The notes beneath the pieces were generated by a model. That model did not search any database. It saw only the letters and a list, made by a program, of their open reading frames with translations, and was not told where the DNA came from. A program made the position numbers and the translations under genes. From contig JAUYQH010000062.1 of assembly GCA_030697365.1 (NCBI GenBank), positions 20,487 to 84,486 on the forward strand: a stretch of 64,000 nucleotides of DNA, read 5' to 3'. This document shows, piece by piece, positions 1 to 10,163 of this stretch (the first letter of the stretch is position 1; each line of letters begins with the position of its first letter). The stretch is from Novosphingobium sp. (GTDB taxonomy: Bacteria > Pseudomonadota > Alphaproteobacteria > Sphingomonadales > Sphingomonadaceae).

Positions 1-44
1 GGTCAGCGGGTTAGCTCAGGTGTACCCCACCATCGAGTACTTCC

Positions 45-338
45 ATGTTTACCCAGCTCAACCCGCCGCTTCCGCTCCACGTCCTGGGCAAGGGCGATGG
101 CAGCGCGATCGGGATGATCGACTATGGCCCCGAGCATAATCTGATCTGGGTCACCGCACTCGACGCCAACGGCGAGATCTGGTGCGCGCCCAATCCGACG
201 GTCCGTTTCCAAAGGAACTGGACGATGGGCCGGGCGGAGAATCCGCTCGTCGCCCAATCGAAGGCCTCGATCAAGGCGCCGCAGGCGGAGGTATGCGCCG
301 ATTGCGCCGACACCGTGCGCGAAGCGATCAGCCACTGA
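45..338 (+). CDS. Conserved hypothetical protein (97 aa)
   Basis: A short soluble protein with no signal peptide or membrane segment. It begins with a Pro-rich stretch (NPPLPLHVLGKG) followed by a compact beta-rich core (IDYGPEHNLIWVTALD, then EIWCAPNP). A CADC pair lies near the C-terminus. Small proteins with this layout are common and unnamed in sphingomonads; that is recollection of the family, and I assign no function. It is transcribed towards the catalase but is separated from it by about 110 bp containing a promoter-like element, so it is probably its own unit. The opposite strand also has an open frame here, but its composition is Arg-rich and shadow-like. Confidence 0.6.
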   Translation: MFTQLNPPLPLHVLGKGDGSAIGMIDYGPEHNLIWVTALDANGEIWCAPNPTVRFQRNWTMGRAENPLVAQSKASIKAPQAEVCADCADTVREAISH

Positions 339-395
339 TCGGCTTAGCCGCTCACAAAGATCAATTTTTTGTAGGTTCTTCAATTTCTTAAAACG

Positions 396-421
396 GGAAC
401 CAACCTCTCTCCCCTCCGCTT
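396..421 (+). promoter_or_regulatory. Candidate general-stress (EcfG/RpoE2-type) promoter before catalase
   Basis: GGAAC at 396-400 is followed after 19 bases by TT at 420-421, about 30 bp before the catalase ATG. The known alphaproteobacterial EcfG/RpoE2 consensus is GGAAC, 18-19 bases, then TT (often within CGTT). Here the -10 side reads CGCTT, one mismatch from the preferred form. Stress catalases are plausible members of this regulon; the assignment itself is inference from one motif. Confidence 0.35.
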
Positions 422-451
422 GGAAGCGATACTTCGCAGAGAGAGATTACC

Positions 452-2572
452 ATGGCTCGCACACAATCACCGGACCGCAGCAAAGCTGCCAAATTTGAAC
501 AGAACACAGGCAATGGCGGCGAAACTCACCAGCAGGTGTCCGAGCGTGGCGATCATGGTGCGGGCGAAACGCATCTCACCACCAACCATGGCACACGCGT
601 TTCGGATAACCAGAACAGCCTCAAGGCCGGCGCACGCGGGCCGGCGTTGCTTGAAGATTTCGTTCTGCGGGAGAAGATTTTCCACTTCGATCACGAGCGC
701 ATTCCCGAACGGATCGTCCACGCGCGCGGTTCGGGCGCGCACGGGGTGTTCGAATGCACCAACCCCATTCCGGAACTGACCAAGGCCGGATTGCTCGGCA
801 CAAAAGGCAAGAAGACCGAAACGTTCGTCCGTTTCTCCACCGTCGCTGGTGGCGCCGGATCGGTCGATACCCCTCGCGACGTGCGCGGATTTGCGGTCAA
901 GTTCTACACCGACGAAGGCAACTGGGACCTGGTCGGCAACAACATCCCGGTGTTCTTCATCCAGGACGCGATCAAGTTTCCCGATCTGGTTCACGCGGTC
1001 AAAATGGAGGCGGATCGCGGCTATCCGCAGGCGGCCAGCGCGCATGACACGTTCTGGGATTTCGTCAGCCTGATGCCCGAGACGATGCACATGATCATGT
1101 GGGCCATGTCCGACCGGACGATCCCGCGTTCGTTCCGGACAATAGAGGGGTTCGGCGTCCACACGTTCCGCTTGGTGAACGCCTCGGGCGAGGCAAAGTT
1201 CGTCAAGTTTCACTGGAAGCCGGTGCTGGGATTGCAATCGACCTGCTGGGACGAGGCGGTCAAAATCGCCGGGGCCGACCCCGACTATCACCGCCGCGAC
1301 CTCTTCGAAGCGATCGCTGCGGGTAACTTTCCGGCGTGGGACCTGGGCGTGCAGGTGTTCGACGAGGCGTTCGCGGCCAAGCAGCCCTACGACGTGCTCG
1401 ATGCAACCAAGCTGATCCCCGAGGAAGTCTTGCCGGTGCAGGTCGTCGGACGGATGACGCTCAATCGCAACGTCGACAACTTCTTCGCCGAGACCGAGCA
1501 GGTTGCGTTCCTGCCCTCGAACGTGGTTCCGGGGATCGATTTCAGCAACGACCCCCTGCTCCAGGGGCGGCTGTTCAGCTATCTGGATACGCAGAAGTCG
1601 CGGCTGGGGACGACCAACTTCCACCAGATCCCGGTGAACGCCCCGCGCTGCCCGATGCAGAATTTCCAGCGCGACGGGATGATGCAGACCAAGGTCCCCA
1701 CGGGCCGCGCCAACTACGAGCCCAACAGCCTGGCCGAGGCGGGCGAGGATGGCGGCCCGCGCGAATGCCCGGAGACGGGGTTCACTACCTTCGCCGCCAA
1801 CGATGAGCGTAACGACGGCGGCGAGAAGCTGCGCATACGCGCCGAGCTGTTCGCCGATCACTACAGCCAGGCACGCCTGTTCTACCGTTCGCAGCAGCCG
1901 ATCGAACAGGCCCACATGGCGTCCGCGCTGGTCTTCGAGCTGTCGAAGGTGACTTTGCTGCATGTCCGCGATCGGGTGATGGCGCGCTTGCGCAACATCG
2001 ACGAGGATCTTGCCAAGCGCGTCGCCGACGGGCTGGCGATGCCATTGCCTGCCAAGGCGCCCGCGGCGCGCGAGCCGGTCGAAATGCAAGCATCGCCGGC
2101 ACTGTCGATCCTGGCCCACGGCCAGCCACCGATGGAGGGACGCAAGGTCGCGATCCTGTTCGACGAGGGATCGGACCTTGCGGCGATCGAAGCGATGAAG
2201 GGCGCGATCGAGAAGGCCGGCGGATCGGTTATGCTGGTCGCGCCCAAAGTCGGAGCGCTCAAGCTCAAGGGCGGGACACTTGCCGCGGATGGCCAACTCG
2301 CGGGATCGCCTTCGGTGCTGTTCGATGCGGTCTGCGCGATGCTCATGCCCGAACAGGCGAAGAAGCTGGCGATGGATGGGGCGGCCAAGCAATGGTTCAT
2401 GGATGCCCACGGTCACTGCAAGACCATCGGCTTTTGCCCCGCGACCAAAGCCGAAATCCTCGACAAGCTCGGGATTGAACCCGACGCAGGCGTGGTCCCC
2501 CTCGACCGGTTCGCAAAGATCGCCCCGGCGCGGCACTGGGACCGCGAACCCAAGGTGCGCATGCTCGCCTGA
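452..2572 (+). CDS. katE: Catalase, large-subunit HPII type
   Basis: Converts hydrogen peroxide to water and oxygen in the cytoplasm. At 706 aa it has the length of clade 2 (large-subunit) catalases. The distal haem histidine is His90 in [10 protein letters not shown], the distal Asn lies in DLVGNN, and the proximal haem ligand is Tyr377 in [22 protein letters not shown] and ANYEPNS follow as in Escherichia coli KatE. Residues from about 555 onward form the flavodoxin/GATase-like C-terminal domain typical of this clade ([14 protein letters not shown]). The ATG at 452 follows an AGAGAG tract. A long antisense frame across the same region is a GC shadow. A GGAAC-type stress promoter lies upstream. 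Confidence 0.95.
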   Translation: MARTQSPDRSKAAKFEQNTGNGGETHQQVSERGDHGAGETHLTTNHGTRVSDNQNSLKAGARGPALLEDFVLREKIFHFDHERIPERIVHARGSGAHGVFECTNPIPELTKAGLLGTKGKKTETFVRFSTVAGGAGSVDTPRDVRGFAVKFYTDEGNWDLVGNNIPVFFIQDAIKFPDLVHAVKMEADRGYPQAASAHDTFWDFVSLMPETMHMIMWAMSDRTIPRSFRTIEGFGVHTFRLVNASGEAKFVKFHWKPVLGLQSTCWDEAVKIAGADPDYHRRDLFEAIAAGNFPAWDLGVQVFDEAFAAKQPYDVLDATKLIPEEVLPVQVVGRMTLNRNVDNFFAETEQVAFLPSNVVPGIDFSNDPLLQGRLFSYLDTQKSRLGTTNFHQIPVNAPRCPMQNFQRDGMMQTKVPTGRANYEPNSLAEAGEDGGPRECPETGFTTFAANDERNDGGEKLRIRAELFADHYSQARLFYRSQQPIEQAHMASALVFELSKVTLLHVRDRVMARLRNIDEDLAKRVADGLAMPLPAKAPAAREPVEMQASPALSILAHGQPPMEGRKVAILFDEGSDLAAIEAMKGAIEKAGGSVMLVAPKVGALKLKGGTLAADGQLAGSPSVLFDAVCAMLMPEQAKKLAMDGAAKQWFMDAHGHCKTIGFCPATKAEILDKLGIEPDAGVVPLDRFAKIAPARHWDREPKVRMLA

Positions 2573-2608
2573 TGCAATGATGCGCCGGCGCGGCTAAGGG
2601 CGGGGGCG

Positions 2609-3232
2609 ATGCATCTGCGCGCCCCCGCCATCCTTTGTGCCGTGCGCGCGCATGGCGAGACCGGCGCCGTAATCCGGCTTCTGACGGTCGAGCATGGCCT
2701 GCTCGCCGCCTATTGCGCGGGGGCGAGGGGGCGGCGGCTGCGACCGGTGGTTATTCCCGGCAATTTGCTCGACACCGAAATTTCCGCACGATCGGCCAGC
2801 CAATTACCGTTCGCGCGGGTCGAACTGGTCGAGAGCCGCGGGCCGTGGCTGGGCGAGCCGCTGGCGAGCGCGGCGATAAACTGGGCCTGCGCCTTGACTG
2901 CCACTGCCTTGCCCGAAGGTCATCCCTATCCAGCGCTGTACGAAGCGCTCGGCGGACTGCTCGATGCGATCTGCCACGCACCATCGGCGCGGGGATGGAG
3001 CAGGGCGCTCGCCGCCTACGAAGCGCTGCTGCTGCGCGAGCTCGGCTATGGTGGAAGCTCGCGCGATCCGGGCGATGAGTGGCCGGCGATCCTCGATCGG
3101 CTCCAGCGTCTTGGCGAGGCGCTCGAATCCCGCCTGCTCGCGGACCGCGGGCTTGCAGGGCGAAGGGGCGATGTTATGGCGGCGCGCTCGATCCTGATCG
3201 AGCGGCTGAAACGGATTGCGGGGGACGCGTGA
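2609..3232 (+). CDS. recO: DNA repair protein RecO
   Basis: RecO helps RecF and RecR load RecA onto SSB-coated single-stranded DNA during gap repair. The 207-residue protein opens with the typical OB-fold N-terminus ([22 protein letters not shown]), followed by the Arg-rich [10 protein letters not shown] region and a helical C-terminal half ([12 protein letters not shown]). It is a little shorter than the E. coli protein, as is usual in alphaproteobacteria. It is the first gene of a tightly packed run: its TGA overlaps the GTG of leuB (GTGA), which suggests translational coupling. The catalase gene ends 36 bp upstream. Confidence 0.85.
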   Translation: MHLRAPAILCAVRAHGETGAVIRLLTVEHGLLAAYCAGARGRRLRPVVIPGNLLDTEISARSASQLPFARVELVESRGPWLGEPLASAAINWACALTATALPEGHPYPALYEALGGLLDAICHAPSARGWSRALAAYEALLLRELGYGGSSRDPGDEWPAILDRLQRLGEALESRLLADRGLAGRRGDVMAARSILIERLKRIAGDA

Positions 3233-4287
3233 GAATTGCGGTAATGCGAGGGGACGGGATCGGCCCCGAAGTGACCGCCGAGGCGCTGCGCGTGCTCGAT
3301 GCGCTGGCGTTGCCCGGGCTGGTGCTGATCGAGGCCGACGCCGGCGGGATCGCCTACAAGCGCCACGGCCATCCGCTTCCCGAAGAAACGCTGGTCGCCG
3401 CGCGCTCGGCCGATGCAATCCTCTTCGGCGCGGTCGGCGATCCCGATTGCGACGGGCTAGAGCGCCGCCTGCGCCCTGAACAGGCGATCCTCGGGCTGCG
3501 CAGCGAATTGGGCCTGTTCGCCAACTTGCGCCCCGCTACGATGTTCGCGGGGATGGAGGACGCCTCTGCGCTGCGCCCCGAAGTCGCCCGCGCGATCGAC
3601 CTGCTGATCGTGCGCGAGCTGAATGGCGACGTCTATTTCGGCGACAAGGGCACGCGGACGCTCGACGACGGACGGCGCCAGGGCTGGGACATGATGAGCT
3701 ATGCCGAGGACGAGGTCCGCCGCATCGCCCATGTCGCCTTCCGCGCCGCGCAAGGGCGCAAGCGGCGGCTGACTTCGGTCGACAAGGCCAACGTCCTCGA
3801 AACCTCGCAGTTGTGGCGAGACGTGGTGATCGAAGTGGCGCGCGAATACACCGACGTCGCGCTCGATCATCTCTATGTCGATAACGCCGCGATGCAGCTC
3901 GTGCGCAATCCCGGCCAGTTCGATGTGATCGTCACCGGCAACCTGTTCGGCGACATCCTGTCCGACCAGGCGAGCATGTGCGTCGGGTCGATCGGGCTGC
4001 TGGCCTCGGCCTCGCTCGGCGAACGCACTACCGCGCACGGCACTTTCGGGTTGTACGAACCGATCCACGGCAGCGCGCCCGACATCGCCGGGCAGGGCAA
4101 GGCCAACCCGATGGCCGCGATCCTCAGTCTGGCGATGCTGCTGCGCCATTCGCTGGGGCTCGAGCCGGAAGCGGCCCGGGTAGAAGCGGCGGTGGCCGCG
4201 GCGCTCGCCGACGGAGTGCGCGGCGGCGATCTGGGCGGCAGCGACAGCACCCGCACGATCGGCGACGCGGTGGTCGCGCGGCTTTGA
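3229..4287 (+). CDS. leuB: 3-isopropylmalate dehydrogenase
   Basis: NAD-dependent oxidative decarboxylation of 3-isopropylmalate, the third step specific to leucine synthesis. The 352-residue protein starts at GTG, overlapping the recO stop. I chose this start because the fold begins there ([20 protein letters not shown]); the frame upstream is low-complexity read-through. Family motifs are [13 protein letters not shown] with the catalytic Lys, [11 protein letters not shown], and [10 protein letters not shown] with metal-binding aspartates, then [15 protein letters not shown]. The divergent first beta-strand means tartrate or isocitrate activity cannot be wholly excluded, but the pattern is closest to LeuB. 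No leuC or leuD is in the window. The stop overlaps the next gene's TTG start. Confidence 0.85.
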   Translation: MRIAVMRGDGIGPEVTAEALRVLDALALPGLVLIEADAGGIAYKRHGHPLPEETLVAARSADAILFGAVGDPDCDGLERRLRPEQAILGLRSELGLFANLRPATMFAGMEDASALRPEVARAIDLLIVRELNGDVYFGDKGTRTLDDGRRQGWDMMSYAEDEVRRIAHVAFRAAQGRKRRLTSVDKANVLETSQLWRDVVIEVAREYTDVALDHLYVDNAAMQLVRNPGQFDVIVTGNLFGDILSDQASMCVGSIGLLASASLGERTTAHGTFGLYEPIHGSAPDIAGQGKANPMAAILSLAMLLRHSLGLEPEAARVEAAVAAALADGVRGGDLGGSDSTRTIGDAVVARL

Positions 4288-5402
4288 CCCTCCAGCTCGC
4301 CATCGTTCTGCCCACGCTCAACGAGCGCGGCAACTTGCGCCCGCTGGTCGATCGGCTCGACGCCGCGATGGGCGAGATCGGCTGGGAAGCGATCATCGTC
4401 GACGACAACAGCGCCGATGGCACCGCCGACGAGGCGCGGGCGATCAGCCTGGAGGATCCGCGCGTCCGGGTGATCCAGCGGATCGGGCGGCGCGGGCTCG
4501 CCTCTGCAGCAATCGAGGGGATGTGCGCGACCGCCGCGCCGGTGGTCGCCGTGATGGACGCCGATCACCAGCATGATCCCGCTCTGCTCCCGCAGATGCT
4601 CGACGCGGTGCAGTCGGGTGAATACGAGCTGGCCTATGCCTCGCGCTTCGCCGAGGGCGCGAGCACCGAGGCGTGGGGGCGGCCCGACCGGGTCAAAGCC
4701 TCGGGATTCGCCAACAGCCTTGCCCGGCGGGTCACCGGGGTCGAGCTCAGCGATCCGATGAGCGGGTACTTCATGCTCCGCGCCGATATTTTGCGCGCCG
4801 ACGCGCACCGCCTGTCAGGGGTGGGGTTCAAGATCCTGCTCGACATCCTCGCCACGGTCGACCGGCCGCTGCGGGTGAAGGAGTTCCCGCTCCACTTCGC
4901 GGCACGCGCCGAGGGCGAAAGCAAGCTCGACCGGACGGTGGTGTTCGAATTCCTCGTCGGGCTCTACGACAAGTGGCTCGGGCGGATCATCCCGACCCGG
5001 TTCGCGCTGTTCGGCACGATCGGCGCGGCGGGCGTGGTCGTCCACATGGCGGTGCTCGCCAGCTTCCTCGGGCTGTTCGGGCGACCGTTCCTGTTCGGCG
5101 GCTGGATCACCGCGTTCGACATTGGCCAGACCGTAGCGGCGACGGTCGCAATGACTTTCAATTTCGTGCTCAACAACGCGCTCACTTATGCCGACAAGCG
5201 CTTGTCCGGGTTCAGCGAACTGGCGCGGGGGTGGGCCAAGTTTGCGCTGACCTGCTCGGTCGGGCTGCTCGCCAACGTCGGGGTTGCCGGACTGTTGCTG
5301 CGCTTCGGATTCCATCCATACCCTGCGGCGATCATCGGGATCGCCGTGGGATCGGTGTGGAACTTCGCGCTGTCCTCGCGCTTCGTGTGGGGACGGTACT
5401 GA
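4284..5402 (+). CDS. Polyprenol-phosphate mannose synthase-like GT2 fused to a GtrA membrane domain
   Basis: Residues 1 to about 235 are a GT-A family 2 glycosyltransferase of the dolichyl-phosphate-mannose synthase class ([21 protein letters not shown], metal motif [20 protein letters not shown]). Residues from about 240 to 372 form a GtrA-like domain with four membrane segments, ending in [12 protein letters not shown]. Such fusions make lipid-linked sugars at the inner membrane for enzymes working on the periplasmic side. The TTG at 4284 overlaps the leuB stop and is the only start that gives a complete N-terminal strand. The PMT-type enzyme at 8782-10074 is a plausible user of its product. 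The sugar is not provable from sequence. Confidence 0.8.
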   Translation: MTLQLAIVLPTLNERGNLRPLVDRLDAAMGEIGWEAIIVDDNSADGTADEARAISLEDPRVRVIQRIGRRGLASAAIEGMCATAAPVVAVMDADHQHDPALLPQMLDAVQSGEYELAYASRFAEGASTEAWGRPDRVKASGFANSLARRVTGVELSDPMSGYFMLRADILRADAHRLSGVGFKILLDILATVDRPLRVKEFPLHFAARAEGESKLDRTVVFEFLVGLYDKWLGRIIPTRFALFGTIGAAGVVVHMAVLASFLGLFGRPFLFGGWITAFDIGQTVAATVAMTFNFVLNNALTYADKRLSGFSELARGWAKFALTCSVGLLANVGVAGLLLRFGFHPYPAAIIGIAVGSVWNFALSSRFVWGRY

Positions 5403-5481
5403 TTCTATTCATGCGCGTGCTTGCATCGAACGCCGTGGTCGATAGACCTGATTATTCCCCAGTGTGGAAAGATTGTTGCCG

Positions 5482-7581
5482 ATGCGCCTGCTTGCCCTTG
5501 CCCTGCCCTTGCTCGCTGTTTGCTCCGCTGCCGCGGTCGCCCAAGGCGTGAGCGACGATCCGTACATCTGGCTTGAGGAAAAGGACTCTCCGCGCGCGCT
5601 CGCCTGGGTCGAGGCGCGCAACGCGGTCACCGTCAAAAAGCTGGAAGCGGACCCGCGCTACGCGACCCTGTATTCCGAAGCGCTGGCGCTCGCTTCCGCC
5701 AAGGACCGCATTCCGATGCCGCGGTTCATCGGCGGCGAGATCTACAATTTCTGGCAGGACGCCGATCACTTGCGCGGAATCTGGCGCAAGACCTCGCTGG
5801 CGAACTACCGCACCGCCAATCCGCAATGGCAGACCGTGCTCGATATCGACGCGCTGGGCAAGGCCGAGGGCAAAAGCTGGGTGTGGAAGGGCGCGCAATG
5901 CCTCCAGCCAGCCGAGACGCGCTGCCTGGTCAGCCTGTCCGACGGCGGCGAGGACGCGGTCGAAGTGCGCGAATTCGATCTGGCCACGGGACGCTTCGTT
6001 GAAGGCGGGTTTCGTCTGCCGCGCGCCAAGAGCGACTTCGCCTGGGAGGACGAGAACCATTTGCTGGTGGCCACCGAATGGTCGCCCGGCGATCTGACCG
6101 AATCCGGCTATCCCTATGTCGTCAAGCGCCTGACCCGCGGTCGGCCGCTGGCCGATGCAGTGGAAATCTATCGTGGCGAAAAGAAGGACGTCGGCGTCGG
6201 CCCCGCGTTACTTCACGATGGGCAGGGGAACTCCCTGCCGATCATCCAGCGCTCGCTCGATTTCTTCCACAGCCAGACCTTCGTCGTCACCCCCGCCGGG
6301 GTGCGCCAGGTGGCGATGCCCGAAAAGGTCACGATCGACGAACTGGTGGCGGGGCGGGTGATCCTGAAGCTCGACGAGGACTGGTCTGCGGCGGGACCGC
6401 GGTTCAAGGCGGGAAGCCTCGCCGAAGTCGATCTTGCCGCGCTGATCGCCAATCCCGGCAAGCTCGCTCCGCGGCTGGTGTGGTCTCCGGGACCGCGCAG
6501 CGCGCTTGAAGGAGTCGGATCGACCAAGGGACGCCTGCTCCTCGCCACGCTCGACAACGTGCGCGGGCGGGTGCTGGCGCTGACCCCCAAACGGGGCGGC
6601 GGATGGACGACAAGCACGCTCAAGCTGCCCGACAACCTCGCTCTCGACCTGGGCAGTAGCGATCTCCGCTCGGAGCAGATGTTCGTGACCGCGAGCGGGT
6701 TCACCACTCCGACCACGCTTTATCTGGGCGAAGGTTCGAGCGGCAAGCTGGCGGTTGCCAAGACCTTGCCCGCCAAATTCGATGCGGGACCGCTGACGGT
6801 GCGACAACTCGAGGCGACTTCGAGCGACGGAACGAAGATCCCCTACTTCGTGGTCCACCGCAAGGACATCGCCTATGATGGCAGCACGCCCACTCTGCTG
6901 GGCGCTTACGGCGGGTTCCAGGTTAGTTCGACGCCATACTATTCGGCACTCACCGGCAGATTGTGGCTCGAGCGCGGGGGCGCGTTCGCGCTTGCCAACA
7001 TCCGCGGCGGGGGCGAGTTCGGCCCGGCCTGGCACCAGGCGGGGTTGGGGACCAAGCGCCAGATCATCTATGACGATTTCGCCGCGGTAGGACGCGACCT
7101 GATCGCCCGGAAGATCACCTCGCCACGGCGGCTGGGGATCCAGGGCGGCTCCAACGGCGGGCTGCTGGTCGGGGTCCAGATGATCCAGAACCCCGAACTG
7201 TGGAACGCGGTGGCGATCCAGATCCCGCTGCTGGACATGATCCGCATATCCAAGATCGCCGCGGGCGCATCGTGGCAGGGCGAGTACGGCGACGTGAACG
7301 CCGACCCGGCGGTCATGGAATTCTGGCGCAAGACGTCGCCCTACCAGAACTTGCGCAAGGACGGGAAATACCCCGAACCCTTCATCTTCACCACCACCAA
7401 GGACGACCGGACCGGGCCGCAGCACGCGCGCAAGTTCGCTGCGCGGATGGAGGAATACGGGCTGCCCTTCTACTATTACGAAAACACCGAGGGCGGTCAC
7501 GGTGCGGGTGCGGACATCAAGCAGGCGGCGCGCAGCAACGCGCTGACGATGACCTATTTCATGCGGAAGCTGATGGATTGA
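5482..7581 (+). CDS. Secreted prolyl oligopeptidase family serine peptidase (S9A)
   Basis: A 699-residue S9A peptidase that cleaves short peptides, usually after proline. I chose the ATG at 5482 over the in-frame GTG at 5464 because it gives a clean signal peptide (MRLLALALPLLAVCSAAAVAQG), implying periplasmic or outer activity. The mature N-terminus has the family hallmark DDPYIWLEEKDSPRALAWV. The beta-propeller fills residues about 70-410. The C-terminal alpha/beta-hydrolase domain carries the triad: Ser557 in GGSNGG, Asp641 in KDDRTG and His673 in EGGHGAG, close to the spacing in porcine POP. The 3' end overlaps the convergent MFS gene by 23 bp. Confidence 0.9.
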   Translation: MRLLALALPLLAVCSAAAVAQGVSDDPYIWLEEKDSPRALAWVEARNAVTVKKLEADPRYATLYSEALALASAKDRIPMPRFIGGEIYNFWQDADHLRGIWRKTSLANYRTANPQWQTVLDIDALGKAEGKSWVWKGAQCLQPAETRCLVSLSDGGEDAVEVREFDLATGRFVEGGFRLPRAKSDFAWEDENHLLVATEWSPGDLTESGYPYVVKRLTRGRPLADAVEIYRGEKKDVGVGPALLHDGQGNSLPIIQRSLDFFHSQTFVVTPAGVRQVAMPEKVTIDELVAGRVILKLDEDWSAAGPRFKAGSLAEVDLAALIANPGKLAPRLVWSPGPRSALEGVGSTKGRLLLATLDNVRGRVLALTPKRGGGWTTSTLKLPDNLALDLGSSDLRSEQMFVTASGFTTPTTLYLGEGSSGKLAVAKTLPAKFDAGPLTVRQLEATSSDGTKIPYFVVHRKDIAYDGSTPTLLGAYGGFQVSSTPYYSALTGRLWLERGGAFALANIRGGGEFGPAWHQAGLGTKRQIIYDDFAAVGRDLIARKITSPRRLGIQGGSNGGLLVGVQMIQNPELWNAVAIQIPLLDMIRISKIAAGASWQGEYGDVNADPAVMEFWRKTSPYQNLRKDGKYPEPFIFTTTKDDRTGPQHARKFAARMEEYGLPFYYYENTEGGHGAGADIKQAARSNALTMTYFMRKLMD

Positions 7582-8785
7582 GCGATCCCGGCGGCGGTGG
7601 CACGCGCAAGCTGGCGAGTAGCGCGGTCGCCAGGAGCATCGTCACCGCGCCGAGGCCCAGCGCGGTGCTGTAGTTCCCCGTCCAGTCGTGGATCAGGCCG
7701 AAGCTGGCGAGGCCCATCCCGACGCTGAGGATCGAGCACAGCAGCAGCCGCCCGAAGACCTCGCCGTAAGCCTCGAGCGGAAACAGCCGGCTGGTGAGGT
7801 AGGGCAGCAAGTCGTACTCGGCGCCGTTGAGCAGGCCGGCGACGAAGACCGCCGCCGTCAACGCGACGAACCCGTTGGCGCCGGCCAGCAGCGCGATGAA
7901 CCCGGCAGCCGAGGCCATCCCGAACGCGGCGGCGACGCGCGGCACCGGAAAGCGATCGATCAGCGCACCCATCGCCAGCCGCCCGACGATTTGCGACGCC
8001 CCGTAGGCCGAGACCAGAAATCCGGCCTCGACCAGTCCCAGTCCACGTTCTCTGCCGACCAGCGCGAGCTGGGTGACGAGGCCGACCGTGCCGATGTTGA
8101 TCAGCATCGTCGCCCCCGCGATCCGCACGAAGCGCCCGTCGGTCCAGCGCGGCGGCGTGCCGCGAGGTGCCCCCGGCGCGGGCCGCTGCGCTTCGCCCCC
8201 ACCCCGCGCGGCGAGCAGCCCCATCGGCAAGCCGACGCCCACCGCCAGCGCCGCGAACAGGTAGTATCCCGCGCGCCAGCCCCATTCGGAGATGATCCAG
8301 CCGAGCAACGGCGGGACGACGATCGTGGTAAGCGCCACGCCGCTGGTTGCCAGCCCCATCGCCAGCCCGCGGTGGGCATCGAACCTGCGGGCAATGAATC
8401 GGCCGTAGATCAGCGCGCTCATCCCCGGGGTGCAGATCGCCAGCAGCGCAATGCCGAGCTGGAAGTGCCACAGCGCTCCTCCCAGCATCGACAGCCACAG
8501 ATACGTCGCGCCCAGAGCCATCGCCGAGGCGACGATCACCGGCACCGCGCCGATGCGGTCGGCAATCCGTCCGATCAGCGGCGCCGCCAGCGCGCCGAGC
8601 AGCCCGAACGCGGCCGCTGTGGCGATCGCCCCGCGGGTCGCGCCGGTCGCCTCGATCAGGCCCGGGATGAACAGGCTGGAAAGGTTCTGGTAGAGCCCCG
8701 AGCCAGTCCCGGCCATCGCTCCCGAAGCGGCCACCACTACCCAGCCGCGGCGCCATTCGCCGGGTTGCGGAGCCGGGGTGCTCAT
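7559..8785 (-). CDS. MFS transporter, 12 membrane segments
   Basis: A 408-residue major facilitator protein with two six-helix halves separated by a charged loop (ARGGGEAQRPAPGAPRG, about residues 195-215). The first half has GLYQNLSSLFIPGLIEATGA and the MFS loop motif GRIADRIGA; the second half has GRLAMGALIDRFP at the equivalent place. This resembles the monocarboxylate/oxalate-formate-like MFS groups, but no substrate can be named. The start ATG overlaps the stop of the upstream PMT-like gene by 4 bp (ATGA), so the two are probably one operon. The open frame continues well upstream of this ATG, but those residues are Arg/Pro-rich shadow of the neighbouring gene. Confidence 0.8.
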   Translation of the reverse strand: MSTPAPQPGEWRRGWVVVAASGAMAGTGSGLYQNLSSLFIPGLIEATGATRGAIATAAAFGLLGALAAPLIGRIADRIGAVPVIVASAMALGATYLWLSMLGGALWHFQLGIALLAICTPGMSALIYGRFIARRFDAHRGLAMGLATSGVALTTIVVPPLLGWIISEWGWRAGYYLFAALAVGVGLPMGLLAARGGGEAQRPAPGAPRGTPPRWTDGRFVRIAGATMLINIGTVGLVTQLALVGRERGLGLVEAGFLVSAYGASQIVGRLAMGALIDRFPVPRVAAAFGMASAAGFIALLAGANGFVALTAAVFVAGLLNGAEYDLLPYLTSRLFPLEAYGEVFGRLLLCSILSVGMGLASFGLIHDWTGNYSTALGLGAVTMLLATALLASLRVPPPPGSLNPSASA

Positions 8786-10074
8786 CGCCAGCTGGCCAGC
8801 CATGTGTAAGTCAGGAACGCCTGCTCGCCGGGCAATCTGGCCGATGACAGGATCGGATAGAACCACGCGAACAACCCGGCCGCTCCGGCCAGCGCGACGA
8901 TTGCCGGCCAGTGCCATCGGCGCTCCCACCACGCGCCCAGCACCAGCGCCAATGCGATTGTCAGGAACGTGCCCGGCAAAAGGTAGTGATAATAGAACTG
9001 CACCGGCTTGGGCGCGACGATCCACAGCGCCAGGCTGGCGCCATAGAGCGCCACCGCGCTGAGCATTGCCGCGTCGCGGCGCAGCCAGCCCCAAACGGCG
9101 CAGACCAGCAACGCGGGCAGTCCCAGCACCATCGTCAGCGGATTGCCGATCAGCAGCACTCCGCGCTGGGCGCCGTCGATGTTCTCGTAGAGAAACCAGA
9201 TCGGCCGCAAGTTGGCGACCCATTGCCACCAGTTGCTCTGATATGGGTGCGGCTTGACCACGCTTTCCTGCAACTCGGCCATCCGTGCCTGGAAGCCGAT
9301 CACCTCGGAGAGCGGCACCGCGCCGGTGGCGAACCAGCCGAGCGGCAGGAAGCTGAGCAGGTACACCGCGATCGGGAATGCACCCAGCAGCACCCCCGCC
9401 TCGATCAGCGTGACCCCCGGCACCGGAGCGGCTTCGCGCGCGGTCAGAACCTTGGCACGGCGCTCGCCCAGCGCCACGAACCGCGCCACCGCGAAGGCCA
9501 GCCCGGGCAGGACCATCAGCGGCGCCACGCTCCACTTGCTTGCCAGCGCCAGCCCAAGCGCCAGCCCCGCGAGCGCCAGCGTCGCATGCCCGCGTTCCGG
9601 CCGCCTCACCGCCCGCGCGCACAGCCACAGCGCGGTCATCGCGAAAGCCAGCATGAACGGATCGAGCATCGCGATCCGCGCGATCACGAACAGCAGGAAG
9701 TTGGAGGCCAGCAAGACGCCCGCGATCAGCGTGGCGGATCGCGAGAGGCTGGCCCACCACGTCGCGCGCAAGGCCGCAAACAGCGCCAGCGCCCCCGCCA
9801 GCGCCGAGGGCAGCCGCCACGCGAACGCGTTGTCGCCCAGCGCCCACAGCGACAGCGCCATCAGTTCCTTGCCCAGCCACGGATGCTCGGTGTTGCGCGC
9901 CTCGCTCAGCGCCAGCAGGTCGCGCGCGGCGGGCAAGTAGTGGATTTCGTCGAAGTATTCCTTCGACGGGAGGGCCAGGCGGTGGAGCGCCAGCGCAAGG
10001 AACGCCGCGGTCAACAGCCAGGACCAGACCAGCGGATCGCGCGACGCGGTTGCGGGTTCGGATCGCGCGATCAT
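8782..10074 (-). CDS. PMT/ArnT-superfamily glycosyltransferase (GT39-like), membrane
   Basis: A 430-residue integral membrane protein with about ten hydrophobic segments. The first loop carries the acidic motif and EHPWLGKEL signature of the protein-O-mannosyltransferase superfamily (YFDEIHYLPAARDLL, then RNTEHPWLGKELMALS). A later loop has HPYQSNWWQWVANLRPIWF, also found in bacterial PMT proteins. These enzymes move a sugar from a polyprenyl-phosphate donor to protein or glycan on the periplasmic side. A DPM-synthase-like enzyme that could make that donor is encoded 3.4 kb away. It shares an ATGA overlap with the MFS gene and is divergent from metZ. The acceptor is unknown. Confidence 0.8.
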   Translation of the reverse strand: MIARSEPATASRDPLVWSWLLTAAFLALALHRLALPSKEYFDEIHYLPAARDLLALSEARNTEHPWLGKELMALSLWALGDNAFAWRLPSALAGALALFAALRATWWASLSRSATLIAGVLLASNFLLFVIARIAMLDPFMLAFAMTALWLCARAVRRPERGHATLALAGLALGLALASKWSVAPLMVLPGLAFAVARFVALGERRAKVLTAREAAPVPGVTLIEAGVLLGAFPIAVYLLSFLPLGWFATGAVPLSEVIGFQARMAELQESVVKPHPYQSNWWQWVANLRPIWFLYENIDGAQRGVLLIGNPLTMVLGLPALLVCAVWGWLRRDAAMLSAVALYGASLALWIVAPKPVQFYYHYLLPGTFLTIALALVLGAWWERRWHWPAIVALAGAAGLFAWFYPILSSARLPGEQAFLTYTWLASWR

Positions 10075-10139
10075 CGGTCAACCGGATAGGGCGGAGACCG
10101 ACGGGCACGCAATGGCTTTGTCTAACTTGCGCCGCGCCC

Positions 10140-10157
10140 CGGCCTTTCCTAAGGCCG
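10140..10157 (+). promoter_or_regulatory. Small hairpin just before the metZ start
   Basis: GGCCTT (10141-10146) pairs with AAGGCC (10151-10156) around a TCCT loop, extended by one C-G pair outside. It ends 7 bp before the metZ ATG and therefore overlaps the normal ribosome-binding region, where no strong Shine-Dalgarno is visible. It could limit translation. I looked for a SAM-II or SAM/SAH riboswitch here and could not recognise either, so a specific role is not claimed. Confidence 0.25.
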
Positions 10158-10163
10158 CGGGCG

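Noticed and set aside
467..2536. Long open frame antisense to the catalase gene
   Set aside because: Its composition is Arg/Leu/His-rich with no recognisable fold. It is the antisense shadow of a GC-rich gene; the sense strand encodes an intact catalase.
10075..10163. SAM riboswitch before metZ
   Set aside because: Alphaproteobacterial met genes often have one, but I could not find a SAM-II or SAM/SAH core here, and the leader is under 90 bp with only a small hairpin.
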